NCBI GenBank assembly: GCA_040902105.1
Contig: JBBDXW010000015.1
Span: 127,229 to 191,228, forward strand
DNA length: 64,000 nt
Direction: 5' to 3'
DNA from: IDS-8 sp040902105
GTDB taxonomy: Bacteria; Pseudomonadota; Gammaproteobacteria; Steroidobacterales; Woeseiaceae
In this document: positions 1 to 8,610 of the stretch, piece by piece
Layout: each line of letters opens with the position of its first letter
How positions within the stretch are numbered: the first letter of the stretch is position 1
Translations under genes and position numbers: made by a program
The notes under the pieces: model-generated
The model's database searches: none
Told to the model about the DNA's origin: nothing
The model's input: the letters and a program-made list of their open reading frames with translations, nothing else

Positions 1-2
1 AC

Positions 3-1325
3 ACTGACCCCAATACTCCTCCCTGCCTCCGCGCCGATTTGCTCTATGCCCTGACCGACCAGAAGCAGAGCGTCGAACAGGACGCCTTTGAAGTCCGTTT
101 GAGTTCGAAGGAATCGGACGCGGCCATCAAATGGGTGGTTGGGGCCTTTTATCGCAACCGGGAAAGCGATTTCCGTAGCTTCGTGCCGGTTATCAGCACC
201 GACGGTGTGCCGTTCAGCCCGGCTGCGCCGCCGACTCTCCCGCCCCCCAACGAGATCGGCTCCGGCGTACCCGGCTGTCATCCCTGCGTATTCGCACGAT
301 CGGACAGCAAGGACATCGAGGAAACCGCGGTCTTCGGTGAGGTCAACTGGGCGATCAACGATTCCTTCGATCTGAACGCCGGCGTGCGCTGGTTCGACGT
401 CGACCAGACGGAAACCGGCTTGACCAATTTCCAATTCGCGGCTTTCGCGCCAAATCCGCCGGATCCAACCACCCCGACCGGCGCGACTCCGCCGAGCGTC
501 AACACGCTGGGCGACAGCGAGGTTCCGTGGAAAGTGGCACTCGCCTGGCATGCCTCGGACACCACGACCGTGTACGGCGTTCGGTCCAACGGCTTTCGCC
601 TCGGTGGTACCAACAATCGCGGCATCGGTGCGATAGTCATACCCGAATCGTTCGAGGCGGACGAACTGACCAACTACGAGGTCGGTGTCAAGACGCTGTT
701 CGCGGACCTGCAAACGACACTCAATGCGTCGGCGTTCCTGATGGAATGGGAAAATCTGCAGGTTGCCGGCCAGGACGTTACGGGTGCCTTCGGCTTCATC
801 GGCAATGCCGGTTCCGCCGAAGTGCAGGGCGTCGAAGTGGATCTCTCCACCTGGCTTGGCGCGAACTTTAACTTTACCGGGCAGGTCACGTACCTGAACA
901 AGAAAGAGTTGACCGAGGATCAGGTCACCACCACGTTCCAGGCGAATGGACAGAAAGGCGACGAGATTCCCCGAGTACCGGAATTGACGGCCGCGTTTGC
1001 CGCCCAGTACAACTACGACCTTCCCGTGCCGTCATGGTATGGAACCGTGCGTTTCGAAGGCAGCTACACCGACGAGTCGTTCACCGCGCTGAGCCCGACC
1101 GACCCGATACGACGGTTCCAGGACTCCTACCAGATCTTCAACGCGCGCGCGAATTTCCGGAACGACGAAATGGATCTGGATTTGACGCTGTTCGTGGAGA
1201 ACATCTTTGACGAGGACGGTGACGTGTTTATCGGCGGCGGCGGCGGCGGCGAGCCGACCAGCAAGGTTACCAATCGTCCACAGACCGTCGGTGTGCAGGT
1301 CACCAAGGGCTTCGGCCGCGACTAA
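3..1325 (+). CDS. TonB-dependent outer-membrane receptor, C-terminal part (cut by window edge)
   Basis: The reading frame is open from the first complete codon (position 3), so this is the C-terminal ~440 residues of a protein that begins outside the window. It has the alternating pattern of a receptor barrel: paired statements such as VNWAINDSFDLNAGVRW, VYGVRSNGFRLGG, LNASAFLMEWENLQVAG, and a late VENIFDEDGD segment, typical of TonB-dependent receptors of the FecA/BtuB superfamily. The plug domain and TonB box are outside the window. Near the C-terminus six GGC codons in a row (about 1233-1250) encode a poly-glycine loop between the last strands. The family imports large or scarce solutes across the outer membrane with TonB energy. 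The substrate cannot be told from this part. A strong terminator follows. Confidence 0.85.
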   Translation, partial: TDPNTPPCLRADLLYALTDQKQSVEQDAFEVRLSSKESDAAIKWVVGAFYRNRESDFRSFVPVISTDGVPFSPAAPPTLPPPNEIGSGVPGCHPCVFARSDSKDIEETAVFGEVNWAINDSFDLNAGVRWFDVDQTETGLTNFQFAAFAPNPPDPTTPTGATPPSVNTLGDSEVPWKVALAWHASDTTTVYGVRSNGFRLGGTNNRGIGAIVIPESFEADELTNYEVGVKTLFADLQTTLNASAFLMEWENLQVAGQDVTGAFGFIGNAGSAEVQGVEVDLSTWLGANFNFTGQVTYLNKKELTEDQVTTTFQANGQKGDEIPRVPELTAAFAAQYNYDLPVPSWYGTVRFEGSYTDESFTALSPTDPIRRFQDSYQIFNARANFRNDEMDLDLTLFVENIFDEDGDVFIGGGGGGEPTSKVTNRPQTVGVQVTKGFGRD

Positions 1326-1380
1326 CAACGACGGCGCGGCACAGCGACCCAGCTTAGGCAGCAGGGTATGACGGAGCAGA

Positions 1381-1416
1381 GGACAATCATCGCTTTCCGG
1401 TGATTGTCCTTTTTTG
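1381..1416 (+). terminator. Rho-independent terminator of the TonB receptor gene
   Basis: A perfect 9-bp stem (GGACAATCA pairing with TGATTGTCC, 1381-1389 and 1401-1409) with an 11-base loop is followed directly by seven T. Two further T-runs, each ending TTGTC, follow up to about 1440. It separates the receptor from the amidohydrolase downstream. Confidence 0.85.
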
Positions 1417-1478
1417 TCGCGTTTTTGTCGTTTTTTTGTCTTACGAGACCGACAAAACCAGCCAGATGAGGTAACAGC

Positions 1479-2864
1479 ATGCGTCAGATCGAACGCCACG
1501 GCCAGGTTCGGCCGATCGTTGTCGCCGCCGCCGTATTCGCCTGCCTGACGAGTATCGGCGCACCGGCCGCGGACTATTTCAAGCCGCCGGAATTCTCCGT
1601 GCCTGAAGGCACGACGATCATTCATGCGGGAACATTGCTGGCCGTGCCCGGCGATGCGCCGGCCGCGCGACAAAGCATCGTTGTGCTCGACGGCCGGATA
1701 CTGGAAATTCGCGCGGGCTTCATCGGGCCGGGGGACGTCGAGGCAGAGGGAGAAGTTCGGGTCATTGACCTCTCCGATCGATTCGTCATGCCGGGATTCA
1801 TCGACCTTCACGTGCACCTTACCGGGCAGGCGGGCGGGGACCGCAAATCGGATTTCGTCACGATGACCGATGCGGATACCGTGTTGACTGCGCAGATGTA
1901 CGCGCGGCGGACCCTGTTTGCCGGGTTCACTACGGTGCGCGATCTGGGTTCGCGCGGCACGGCGATCTTCGCGCTTCGCGATGCGATCAAGGCCGGAAAA
2001 ATCGAAGGGCCGAAGATCATCGCCGCCGGCGAGGCGATTACGCCGACAGGCGGACATGGCGACGTGCACGGCTTTCGCCAGGAGGTTCTGGATATTTTCC
2101 CGTCGAGCGGCGTTTGCGACGGCGCCGATGGCTGCCGGGCAGCCGTGCGCCGTCAGGTGAAGCGCGGCGCGGACGTCATCAAGGTCACCGCGACCGGGGG
2201 CGTATTGAGCGAAACGGCAACCGGCACCGGACAGCAATTCACCGATGAGGAATTGCTGGCGATTGCCGAAACCGCACATGCGCTCGGCCGAAAAGTAACC
2301 GCTCATGCCCATGAGAAGGTAGGTATCGAGGCGGCGTTGCGCGCCGGATTCGACTCGATCGAACACGCGATGTGGGCCGACAGGGACACGATGAAAGTGT
2401 TCAGGGACACCGGCGCCTGGATGATTCCGACGGTTTATCCGATCACCGCGGTCGGCGACACGCCCGAGAAGATGAAGCAGGGTCCGTTCAAAGACATGCC
2501 ACCGCCGATCATGGAGAAACTGCTGCGGCTCGGCAGGCAGCCGAAGGACATGACACGCCTTGCGCACAGCATGGATGTCAGGATTGCATTGGGCACGGAC
2601 TCGGCCGTGTCGCCTCACGGCGAGAATGCCAACGAGTTTATCGAATACGTCAATGTCGGCATGTCCGAGATGGAGGCGCTGATGGCCGGCACGGTCAATG
2701 CCGCCGAGGCCGGCGGCGTCGCCGATCGCGTGGGTTCAATCGAGGCCGGAAAAGCGGCCGATATCGTTGCGATGGCTGTCAGTCCGCTGGAGGACATAAG
2801 CGCGGTTCTGAACGTGCAATTCATCATGCGCGACGGCGTCGTATTCAAGCAGCCGGACGAATGA
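1479..2864 (+). CDS. Exported metal-dependent amidohydrolase (Xaa-Pro dipeptidase/imidazolonepropionase-like)
   Basis: The 461-residue protein starts with a basic stretch and a hydrophobic core ending near GAPAADYF, so it is probably exported. The amidohydrolase metal site looks complete: D109-L-H111-V-H113 after strand 1, the lysine to be carboxylated at K235 (VIKVTATGG), histidines H276 and H278 in TAHAHE, H296 in SIEHA and D374 in GTDSA. This pattern belongs to the secreted amidohydrolase group often found beside TonB receptors that hydrolyses N-acyl or peptide-like amides. The exact substrate is unknown. ATG 1479 has a good ribosome-binding site (GAGGTAA). The stop lies 13 bases before the next amidohydrolase gene, so the two are probably cotranscribed. 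It is a clear paralogue of the gene at 7123-8508. Confidence 0.85.
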   Translation: MRQIERHGQVRPIVVAAAVFACLTSIGAPAADYFKPPEFSVPEGTTIIHAGTLLAVPGDAPAARQSIVVLDGRILEIRAGFIGPGDVEAEGEVRVIDLSDRFVMPGFIDLHVHLTGQAGGDRKSDFVTMTDADTVLTAQMYARRTLFAGFTTVRDLGSRGTAIFALRDAIKAGKIEGPKIIAAGEAITPTGGHGDVHGFRQEVLDIFPSSGVCDGADGCRAAVRRQVKRGADVIKVTATGGVLSETATGTGQQFTDEELLAIAETAHALGRKVTAHAHEKVGIEAALRAGFDSIEHAMWADRDTMKVFRDTGAWMIPTVYPITAVGDTPEKMKQGPFKDMPPPIMEKLLRLGRQPKDMTRLAHSMDVRIALGTDSAVSPHGENANEFIEYVNVGMSEMEALMAGTVNAAEAGGVADRVGSIEAGKAADIVAMAVSPLEDISAVLNVQFIMRDGVVFKQPDE

Positions 2865-2877
2865 GGGATTTCGGATC

Positions 2878-4317
2878 ATGAATGAACGGCACTTACCCGG
2901 GCTGCTCCCGCCCGCGAGAGCGGGCGATCCCCGCGTCGTTTATTCGCCCGTTTTCACGGGCTCCAACAAGGGCAGGTTCGGCCGAACGCTCAGAGTTATC
3001 CTTGCGGTTGGCGCGCTGGGTTACGCAATGGGCGCATCCGCCGACACGCTCCTCATCGAAAACGTGACCCTGATTGACGGCACCGGGCGCCCGCCGGTTG
3101 CCGGGGCGTCGGTACTCATCGACGAAGACCGGATCGTTCTGATATCCCGCGACCGGATCAGCGCGCCGAACGGAACGCGCCGCATTGACGGCAGCGGCCA
3201 ATTCCTGATTCCGGGCCTGATGGACATGCACATACACCTGCAGGGCAGCGTCGAGGTCGGCCCGGACGGCCTTTCCACGACGAGCGAGGACAGGTCGAGC
3301 GGCGTTCGCGCGCTGCACGGCTATCTGTATGCGGGCGTAACCTCGGTCTTTGACGCGGGCAACGTACCCGACTACATACTCGGACTGCGGGAAGACGAGC
3401 GCAGCGGCACGTTAGTGAGTCCACGCATTTTCGCCACCGGTGGAATCGTGACTTATCCCGGCAGCCACGGCAGCGAGTGGGGCACGGTAGTCGATAGCTG
3501 GCCCGAGGCAATTCCTGCACTCGATGCCCACATCGAGCGGCAGCCGGACATTCTTAAACTGACGTTCGAGGAACGCGGTTGGGGCTCGCGCCCGATGATT
3601 CCGCTGCTGCCGGTGGGCCTGATGCAGCGCATCATCCACTACTACAACGATCGAGGCATCCGCACGACCGTACATACGTCGAGCGAATATCGCGCGCGGC
3701 AGGCGATATTTGCCGGCGTCGACTCGCTCGCGCACCCGGTAATCCAGGGACCGATCACGGACGACTTCGCAAGGCTCATGGGTGCGAAGAAGACCCCCAT
3801 GGTCACGACGCTGACGATTGGTGAAAACTACAGCCGCCTGGCCGAGCATCCCGAATATCTGGACGAGCCGCTCTACCGGGCAACGCTGACGGCCGATGAA
3901 ATCGAAACGCTGAAGACCGAGAAACGCAAGGAGTACCAGGAGCGGAAGTGGACCTGGTGGATGCAGATCATGACCACGATCGCTCAGGAGAATCTACGCA
4001 AGATCAGCGATGCCGGCGGGGTTCTGGTTGCGGGCACCGACCAGACGACGGGACCGGCCCTGCACCGCGAGCTCGAGTTGCTGGCCGATGCCGGGATTTC
4101 GCCGGTGGAAATCATTCGCATCGCCACGCTGAACGGTGCAATCTTTCTCGGCATGGAGCGGGAACTCGGCTCGGTCGAGGAAGGCAAGATCGCGGACCTG
4201 GTGTTGTTGGCGGCGGATCCCGCCAGGGACATCAACAATGCCAAACAGGTCGTTCAGGTCATCAAAGGCGGACGCCTGATCGACCGGTCGAAACTGGATC
4301 TGCCGGTCAACCGGTAA
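2878..4317 (+). CDS. Exported amidohydrolase with a repeat-derived N-terminal extension
   Basis: The protein has 479 residues. The amidohydrolase signature is intact: DMHIHL after the first strand, ILKLTF carrying the probable metal-bridging lysine, TVHTSS, SLAHP and AGTDQT, then the usual C-terminal beta cap ending in SVEEGKIADLVLL. A hydrophobic export segment (RVILAVGALGYAMGASA) lies near residues 38-55, unusually far from the start. The first ~30 codons coincide with a repeat also found at 36651-36707, and there is no ATG, GTG or TTG between 2878 and the hydrophobic segment. The repeat therefore seems to be translated, unless a rarer start is used. A GAGGG lies upstream of ATG 2878. Function is hydrolysis of an unidentified amide or lactam. 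The stop codon is one base from the stop of the convergent Nramp-like gene. Confidence 0.8.
   Translation: MNERHLPGLLPPARAGDPRVVYSPVFTGSNKGRFGRTLRVILAVGALGYAMGASADTLLIENVTLIDGTGRPPVAGASVLIDEDRIVLISRDRISAPNGTRRIDGSGQFLIPGLMDMHIHLQGSVEVGPDGLSTTSEDRSSGVRALHGYLYAGVTSVFDAGNVPDYILGLREDERSGTLVSPRIFATGGIVTYPGSHGSEWGTVVDSWPEAIPALDAHIERQPDILKLTFEERGWGSRPMIPLLPVGLMQRIIHYYNDRGIRTTVHTSSEYRARQAIFAGVDSLAHPVIQGPITDDFARLMGAKKTPMVTTLTIGENYSRLAEHPEYLDEPLYRATLTADEIETLKTEKRKEYQERKWTWWMQIMTTIAQENLRKISDAGGVLVAGTDQTTGPALHRELELLADAGISPVEIIRIATLNGAIFLGMERELGSVEEGKIADLVLLAADPARDINNAKQVVQVIKGGRLIDRSKLDLPVNR
2883..2968 (-). repeat. Dispersed repeat, type C, copy 1 (inside a coding region)
   Basis: The reverse complement of 2911-2968 matches 36651-36707 at 53 of 57 aligned positions by hand comparison, starting GTTGGAGC and ending CTCTCGCGGG. 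A further short match (AACGGCACT) lies at about 2885-2893 and near 36751. This copy is read through as the N-terminal codons of the second amidohydrolase. Confidence 0.8.
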
Positions 4318-4318
4318 T

Positions 4319-5611
4319 TCACGCGAATATCTGCAGGTACAGATAGTAGACCGAAAAGGCGGTCAACCAGATCACGCCGGCGATACTCAAGGCCAATAAA
4401 CCACGGCCCGGCCGCGCGGCTGGCGGTATCTGCGGACTCGTCATGACCCGGTGATTCAACCACGCGACGATCGGAGCGAACAGGAACATGATTGTCGATG
4501 CAATGTCGACAACGAGCTTCAGTGACGTTACAAAGAAATACAAAATGAGTATGGAGCCAAGCACCAGCAGGACCACTGCGGAAGCGTACACTTTCCTGTT
4601 AACGGCCTGCGATTCCTCCCGCGGCGATTTTTCTGCTGCAAATAGGTTGAACAGGTTTACCGCGGCGCGAGGGTATCCATCGAGACCCGTCAGTACGGTG
4701 GAGAACATCGTTGCAACGGCAACACTGCCGATCAGCGGCCCGCTCCAGTCGCCCAGGGTCTTCTTGTACAGATCGATAAGCTGCGCGGCGAAAGCGGCCG
4801 CTCCGGACTCGAATTGCAATCCCGACGCATGCATCACGCCGGCGCCGAGCAGCACAAAGCACAGCGCAAGCACGAAGGCGCCGACATAACCTATATGAAA
4901 ATCGAACAGGGACTCCCGCAGTGTCGGCCGGTGCCCGCTGTCCCGGGCCCGGGCGACGGACCACAGCGAGTGCCACACCGAAATATCCACGGAAGACGGC
5001 ATCAAACCGAGCAGCGCAACGATGAAGAATACGTCGGCGCTGACAAGGCCCCTGGGTATAATCGTTCCGGAGACGGCCCAGTTTATGTTAGGAATGACCA
5101 GCGCGGTGGCAACCAGCGTGGCGACGGTGAGCACGACCATGAGCAATTTCATGAAGCGGTCCAGCAGGTGATAGCCGCCCGCTATCAGTATCGTGGTGCA
5201 CACGGCCAGGACGATGACGCAGATGCCGAGCGTGCCCATCTGCAAGCCGAACGCGGCCTTTGCGAGGCCGGCGGTGATCAGCGTTACGGCGGGAACGGCG
5301 GCAAACATCGTGCCGAGCGCGATCACGATGTAGGTCGCAACGGCCCAGGTACCCTGATGCCTGTAGCCATGCAGAAGGGAATTGCCCGTCGCGGTTGCAT
5401 ATTGGGCGCCGAAGCGGAACGCGGGGTACTTTGCGACGAACGTAATCGCGATCAGCAACATCAGGGCACAGCCGTAATCGGCTCCGGCTCGTGTCGACTG
5501 AACGAGATGCGACGCGCCTACCGCGGTCGCCGCGTACAACACGCCCGGCCCAAGGGCCTTCGACAGACCACCCTGTTCTTTCGGCACGTCTTTCGGCGCG
5601 TCTTTCGGCAC
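4319..5611 (-). CDS. Nramp-fold membrane transporter lacking the Nramp metal-binding motifs
   Basis: The 430-residue, highly hydrophobic protein has about eleven membrane segments and Nramp-family landmarks such as GPGVLYAATAVGASH at TM1 and ALLGLMPSSVDIS at TM6. In true Mn/Fe transporters TM1 carries DPGN and TM6 carries MPH. Here the aligned positions read GASH and MPSS, so the aspartate, asparagine and histidine environment for divalent metal is gone. It probably moves something else, and the substrate is unknown. GTG 5611 is preceded by GGGGAG at good spacing. The first codons form three 12-bp tandem units encoding VPKD, APKD and VPKE (5576-5611), and a second in-frame GTG lies in the third unit. 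It is divergent from the D-lactate dehydrogenase gene (53 bp apart). Confidence 0.75.
   Translation of the reverse strand: MPKDAPKDVPKEQGGLSKALGPGVLYAATAVGASHLVQSTRAGADYGCALMLLIAITFVAKYPAFRFGAQYATATGNSLLHGYRHQGTWAVATYIVIALGTMFAAVPAVTLITAGLAKAAFGLQMGTLGICVIVLAVCTTILIAGGYHLLDRFMKLLMVVLTVATLVATALVIPNINWAVSGTIIPRGLVSADVFFIVALLGLMPSSVDISVWHSLWSVARARDSGHRPTLRESLFDFHIGYVGAFVLALCFVLLGAGVMHASGLQFESGAAAFAAQLIDLYKKTLGDWSGPLIGSVAVATMFSTVLTGLDGYPRAAVNLFNLFAAEKSPREESQAVNRKVYASAVVLLVLGSILILYFFVTSLKLVVDIASTIMFLFAPIVAWLNHRVMTSPQIPPAARPGRGLLALSIAGVIWLTAFSVYYLYLQIFA
5576..5611 (-). repeat. Three tandem 12-bp units at the start of the Nramp-like gene
   Basis: The units read GTGCCGAAAGAC, GCGCCGAAAGAC and GTGCCGAAAGAA on the minus strand and encode a charged cytoplasmic tail. 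Slippage could change the tail length in steps of four residues without breaking the frame. Units 1 and 3 both offer a GTG start. Confidence 0.8.
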
Positions 5612-5664
5612 AATACGAACTCCCCATTACGGCCACGACTGGCCGTGTACGGTAGCAAAGAGCA

Positions 5665-7101
5665 ATGACTGCATCTACAACGAAAGCGGTGTCCGGCGCT
5701 AGCACCGCCGGCAACCTCGGGCTTGCCCTCGATGAGCTGAAAAAACTTCTCGGCGCAAGACTGAGTACCAGCCCGGCGGTTCGTGACCACCACTCACACG
5801 ACGAGTCGTGGCATGTCGCGCAGCAGCCCGATGCTGTCTGTTTTGCAGAAAGCACGGAAGATGTGTCGCGATGCCTCGCGGTTTGTAACCGGTACCGGAT
5901 CCCGGTAGTGCCGTTCGGCACGGGCACGGGGCTGGAAGGCGGTACCGTTGCGTTAAGGGGCGGAGTCTCGATCGACACCACCAGAATGAATGCCATCCTG
6001 CAGGTCAACGCGGACGACCTGGATTGCACCGTCCAGGCAGGCGTTACGCGAAAGCAACTCGAGAAGTACCTGCACGATACGGGGTTGTTCTTCCCCATCG
6101 ACCCTGGCGCGGATGCGTCTCTCGGCGGAATGGCGGCGACACGCGCGTCGGGCACGAACGCCGTGCGCTACGGCACCATGCGTGAAAACGTGTTATCCCT
6201 GAAAGCGGTAACCGCGGACGGCAGTATCATTACCACCGGCCATCGGGCCAGAAAATCGGCGGCGGGTTACGATCTTACGCATCTCTTCATCGGTTCGGAA
6301 GGAACGCTCGGCATCATTGTGGAATTGACCTTGCGCCTGTACGGCAGGCCGGAGGCCATTTCGTCTGCCAGGGTCTATTTCGACGATGTGGACGGCGCCG
6401 TCAATACCGCGATGCAAACCATACAATTCGGCATACCCATCGCGCGCGTGGAATTGCTCGATGCCGCACAGATGGAGGCGATTAACCAGTACTCGGGCAC
6501 CCGCTATCCGCGAAAGGTCGCGCTGTTTCTTGAATTTCACGGCAGCAACGCGTCGGTAAAGGAACAGGCGGAAACGGTCGGAGCGATCTGCACGGACTTT
6601 GGCGGTTCCGACTTCGAATGGACGGCTTACGAAGAGGAACGGCGGCAAATGTGGGATGCGCGGCATTCTGCGGCGTACGCGGCCATGGCCGTCAGGCCGA
6701 CGGCCAAAACGTACGCAACCGATGTCTGTGTGCCGATTTCCCGCCTCGCGGACTGCATTCGTGAGACCCGGGCCGATGTCGAGAGCAGCACCGGCATTAA
6801 ATCGTTTCTGCTCGGCCACATAGGCGACGGCAACTTTCACTATGTCTTTCTGATCGATCCCGATAATCCGTCCGAATACCGGACCGTGCACGAACTGAGT
6901 GAGCGCATGGCGCAGCGGGCGATCGGGATGGGCGGCACGTGCACCGGCGAGCACGGCATCGGAATCGGCAAGCAGAAGTTTCTCGAGCTGGAATTCGGCG
7001 AACCTGCGATCGCATTGATGCGTACGTTGAAGGCCGCCGTCGATCCGCACGGTATCCTGAATCCCGGCAAGCTGTTGCCGCCCGAACGTTCGCGCGCATG
7101 A
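5665..7101 (+). CDS. FAD-linked D-lactate dehydrogenase / 2-hydroxyacid oxidase (GlcD/LDHD family)
   Basis: The 478-residue protein has the two-part structure of the vanillyl-alcohol-oxidase fold. The N-terminal FAD-binding half contains VPFGTGTGLEGG, the DPGADASLGGMAATRASG segment and FIGSEGTLGI. The C-terminal substrate-cap half ends with GHIGDGNFH and GEHGIGIGKQKFL, the histidine-rich motifs of D-lactate and glycolate oxidising enzymes. It oxidises a D-2-hydroxyacid and passes electrons to the respiratory chain. D-lactate is the best guess from the single-polypeptide layout, and glycolate oxidase would normally bring GlcE and GlcF partners, which are absent. The start at 5665 is an ATG without a strong ribosome-binding site. 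It lies 21 bases before the third amidohydrolase and may be cotranscribed with it. Confidence 0.85.
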   Translation: MTASTTKAVSGASTAGNLGLALDELKKLLGARLSTSPAVRDHHSHDESWHVAQQPDAVCFAESTEDVSRCLAVCNRYRIPVVPFGTGTGLEGGTVALRGGVSIDTTRMNAILQVNADDLDCTVQAGVTRKQLEKYLHDTGLFFPIDPGADASLGGMAATRASGTNAVRYGTMRENVLSLKAVTADGSIITTGHRARKSAAGYDLTHLFIGSEGTLGIIVELTLRLYGRPEAISSARVYFDDVDGAVNTAMQTIQFGIPIARVELLDAAQMEAINQYSGTRYPRKVALFLEFHGSNASVKEQAETVGAICTDFGGSDFEWTAYEEERRQMWDARHSAAYAAMAVRPTAKTYATDVCVPISRLADCIRETRADVESSTGIKSFLLGHIGDGNFHYVFLIDPDNPSEYRTVHELSERMAQRAIGMGGTCTGEHGIGIGKQKFLELEFGEPAIALMRTLKAAVDPHGILNPGKLLPPERSRA

Positions 7102-7122
7102 CAGGGATGCCCTGTAACGATC

Positions 7123-8508
7123 ATGCTTATGAGGCTCGTGACGTTCGCGGTTCTGGCTCCGCTTTTCTTTGGACAGGAACCGGCTGCCGCTGAAATTACC
7201 GTCATACACGCAGGCTGGTTGCTGGCGGTCCCCGGCGAAGCACCTGTCAGGCGGCAGACGATCGTCGTCGAAGACGACCGCATCGTTCAGGTTACCGGCG
7301 GATTTACCGGCCGGGCGGAGCTTGGCGGCGCCGGCGCAGCCGCCCGTTTCGTCGACCTGTCAGACGCCTTTGTCTTACCCGGACTCATCGATTCTCATGT
7401 GCACCTGGCATCCGCTCCGGGGCGCGGCCGCGCCGGGGTCGCGCAAACCGAAGCGGAGTTGGCACTCACGGCAAGCCGTCATGCCAGATTGACTTTGCAG
7501 GCGGGCTTTACCACGGTTGTCGATCTTGGTACGGCCGGCGTTCCGGGTCACGAAAATGCGATCTTCGCCGTCCGCGACGCCGTTCGAAACGGCACGATCG
7601 CCGGCCCCCGCATCCTCGCGGCCGGTACCCCCATCGCCGCAAGCGGTCTGGCGCGGACCGTCTCGTACCGTGACGAGGTGATGGCAACGTTCGACATGCG
7701 CTCGATCTGCGATGGCGCCGACGACTGCCGCCGCGCGGTCCGGCATCAGGTCAAACGCGGCTCGGACATGATTGCATTCTTCAACACCGGGAGCCTGTTG
7801 GACGCAGATCCGGTTGTACAGACTATGACCGGCGCGGAAATGCGGGCGATCGTCGAAGCCGCGCATGCACTGGGCCTGAAGGTCGTCGCAGACGGGCATC
7901 ACGCGGCCGGCATTGCCGCGGCCGACCTGGCCGGTGCCGATATCCTCGACTCCCTGCACTTGTACGACGCCATGACGTTCAAGTCCTTGAGCCGGGACGT
8001 ATTCGTTCAGTCGCATATTTACGGAGTCGTACAGGCGGTCGGCGCGACTCCCGAAACCTTGCACGATGGACTTTGGGGCTGGTTGCCCGAGCCGCTCCTG
8101 CGGCGATTCCAGGCGATTCGACTGCGCCCGTTCGCCGTCATCGAGGCCTACCGATCCGGCATCAGGAATATCTCCTATGCCTCCGACGCAGGCGTCTATG
8201 AATGGGGGGAGAATGCAGCCGATCTCGTGGAATTCGTCGCCCGCGGCATACCGGAAGCCGAGGCGATTCGAATTGCCACCTTGAATCCTGCCCGCATGCT
8301 GGGTCTCGACAGAGATCTGGGCTCGATCGAACCGGGAAAGAAGGCGGATATCATTGCGGCCATCGGCAACCCGCTCGTCGAAATTTCCGAATTGCGGCAC
8401 GTCTGCTTCGTAATGCGCGATGGCGTCATTTTCAGGCAGGATGACATTGCATCAACTGCTGCGGGAAAGAATGCAAGCGAGGATTTTACGCGTCAGCGAT
8501 TGAGATAA
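7123..8508 (+). CDS. Amidohydrolase-fold protein with substituted metal ligands (probable pseudoenzyme)
   Basis: The 461-residue protein with an N-terminal export segment (LVTFAVLAPLFFGQEPAAA) aligns along its whole length with the product of 1479-2864, including VIHAGWLLAVPGEAP and the shared EAxRIATLNPARMLG-type C-terminus. The first metal motif is kept (D90-S-H92-V-H94), but the bridging-lysine position is alanine (A218 in MIAFFNTG), the HAH pair reads D257-G-H259, and the histidine of SIEHA is replaced by serine (ILDSLH). A fold without a binuclear site is expected, so it may bind rather than hydrolyse, or use one metal. It probably arose by duplication of the upstream gene. The stop codon lies in a perfect 12-bp tandem repeat. 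Confidence 0.75.
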   Translation: MLMRLVTFAVLAPLFFGQEPAAAEITVIHAGWLLAVPGEAPVRRQTIVVEDDRIVQVTGGFTGRAELGGAGAAARFVDLSDAFVLPGLIDSHVHLASAPGRGRAGVAQTEAELALTASRHARLTLQAGFTTVVDLGTAGVPGHENAIFAVRDAVRNGTIAGPRILAAGTPIAASGLARTVSYRDEVMATFDMRSICDGADDCRRAVRHQVKRGSDMIAFFNTGSLLDADPVVQTMTGAEMRAIVEAAHALGLKVVADGHHAAGIAAADLAGADILDSLHLYDAMTFKSLSRDVFVQSHIYGVVQAVGATPETLHDGLWGWLPEPLLRRFQAIRLRPFAVIEAYRSGIRNISYASDAGVYEWGENAADLVEFVARGIPEAEAIRIATLNPARMLGLDRDLGSIEPGKKADIIAAIGNPLVEISELRHVCFVMRDGVIFRQDDIASTAAGKNASEDFTRQRLR

Positions 8509-8522
8509 TAATTGAGATAATA
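8499..8522 (+). repeat. Perfect 12-bp tandem duplication spanning a stop codon
   Basis: ATTGAGATAATA occurs twice in a row (8499-8510 and 8511-8522). The first unit contains the TAA stop of the amidohydrolase-like gene. Confidence 0.9.
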
Positions 8523-8538
8523 TATGCTTTCGCATATA
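8521..8538. terminator. Possible hairpin between convergent genes
   Basis: TATATGC and GCATATA can pair across a four-base TTTC loop between the convergent genes ending at 8508 and 8611. The stem is AT-rich and no long T-run follows on either strand, so terminator function is uncertain. Confidence 0.3.
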
Positions 8539-8610
8539 ATATCGCCCGTCGCAGCAGACTGGATTTGCACACCGTGTCGCGGAAACGACCATGTTGTCAG
8601 ATCGCCGGCG

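Noticed and set aside
1032..2618. A 528-codon open frame on the minus strand
   Set aside because: It is antisense to the TonB receptor, the terminator and the first amidohydrolase, and no domain is seen.
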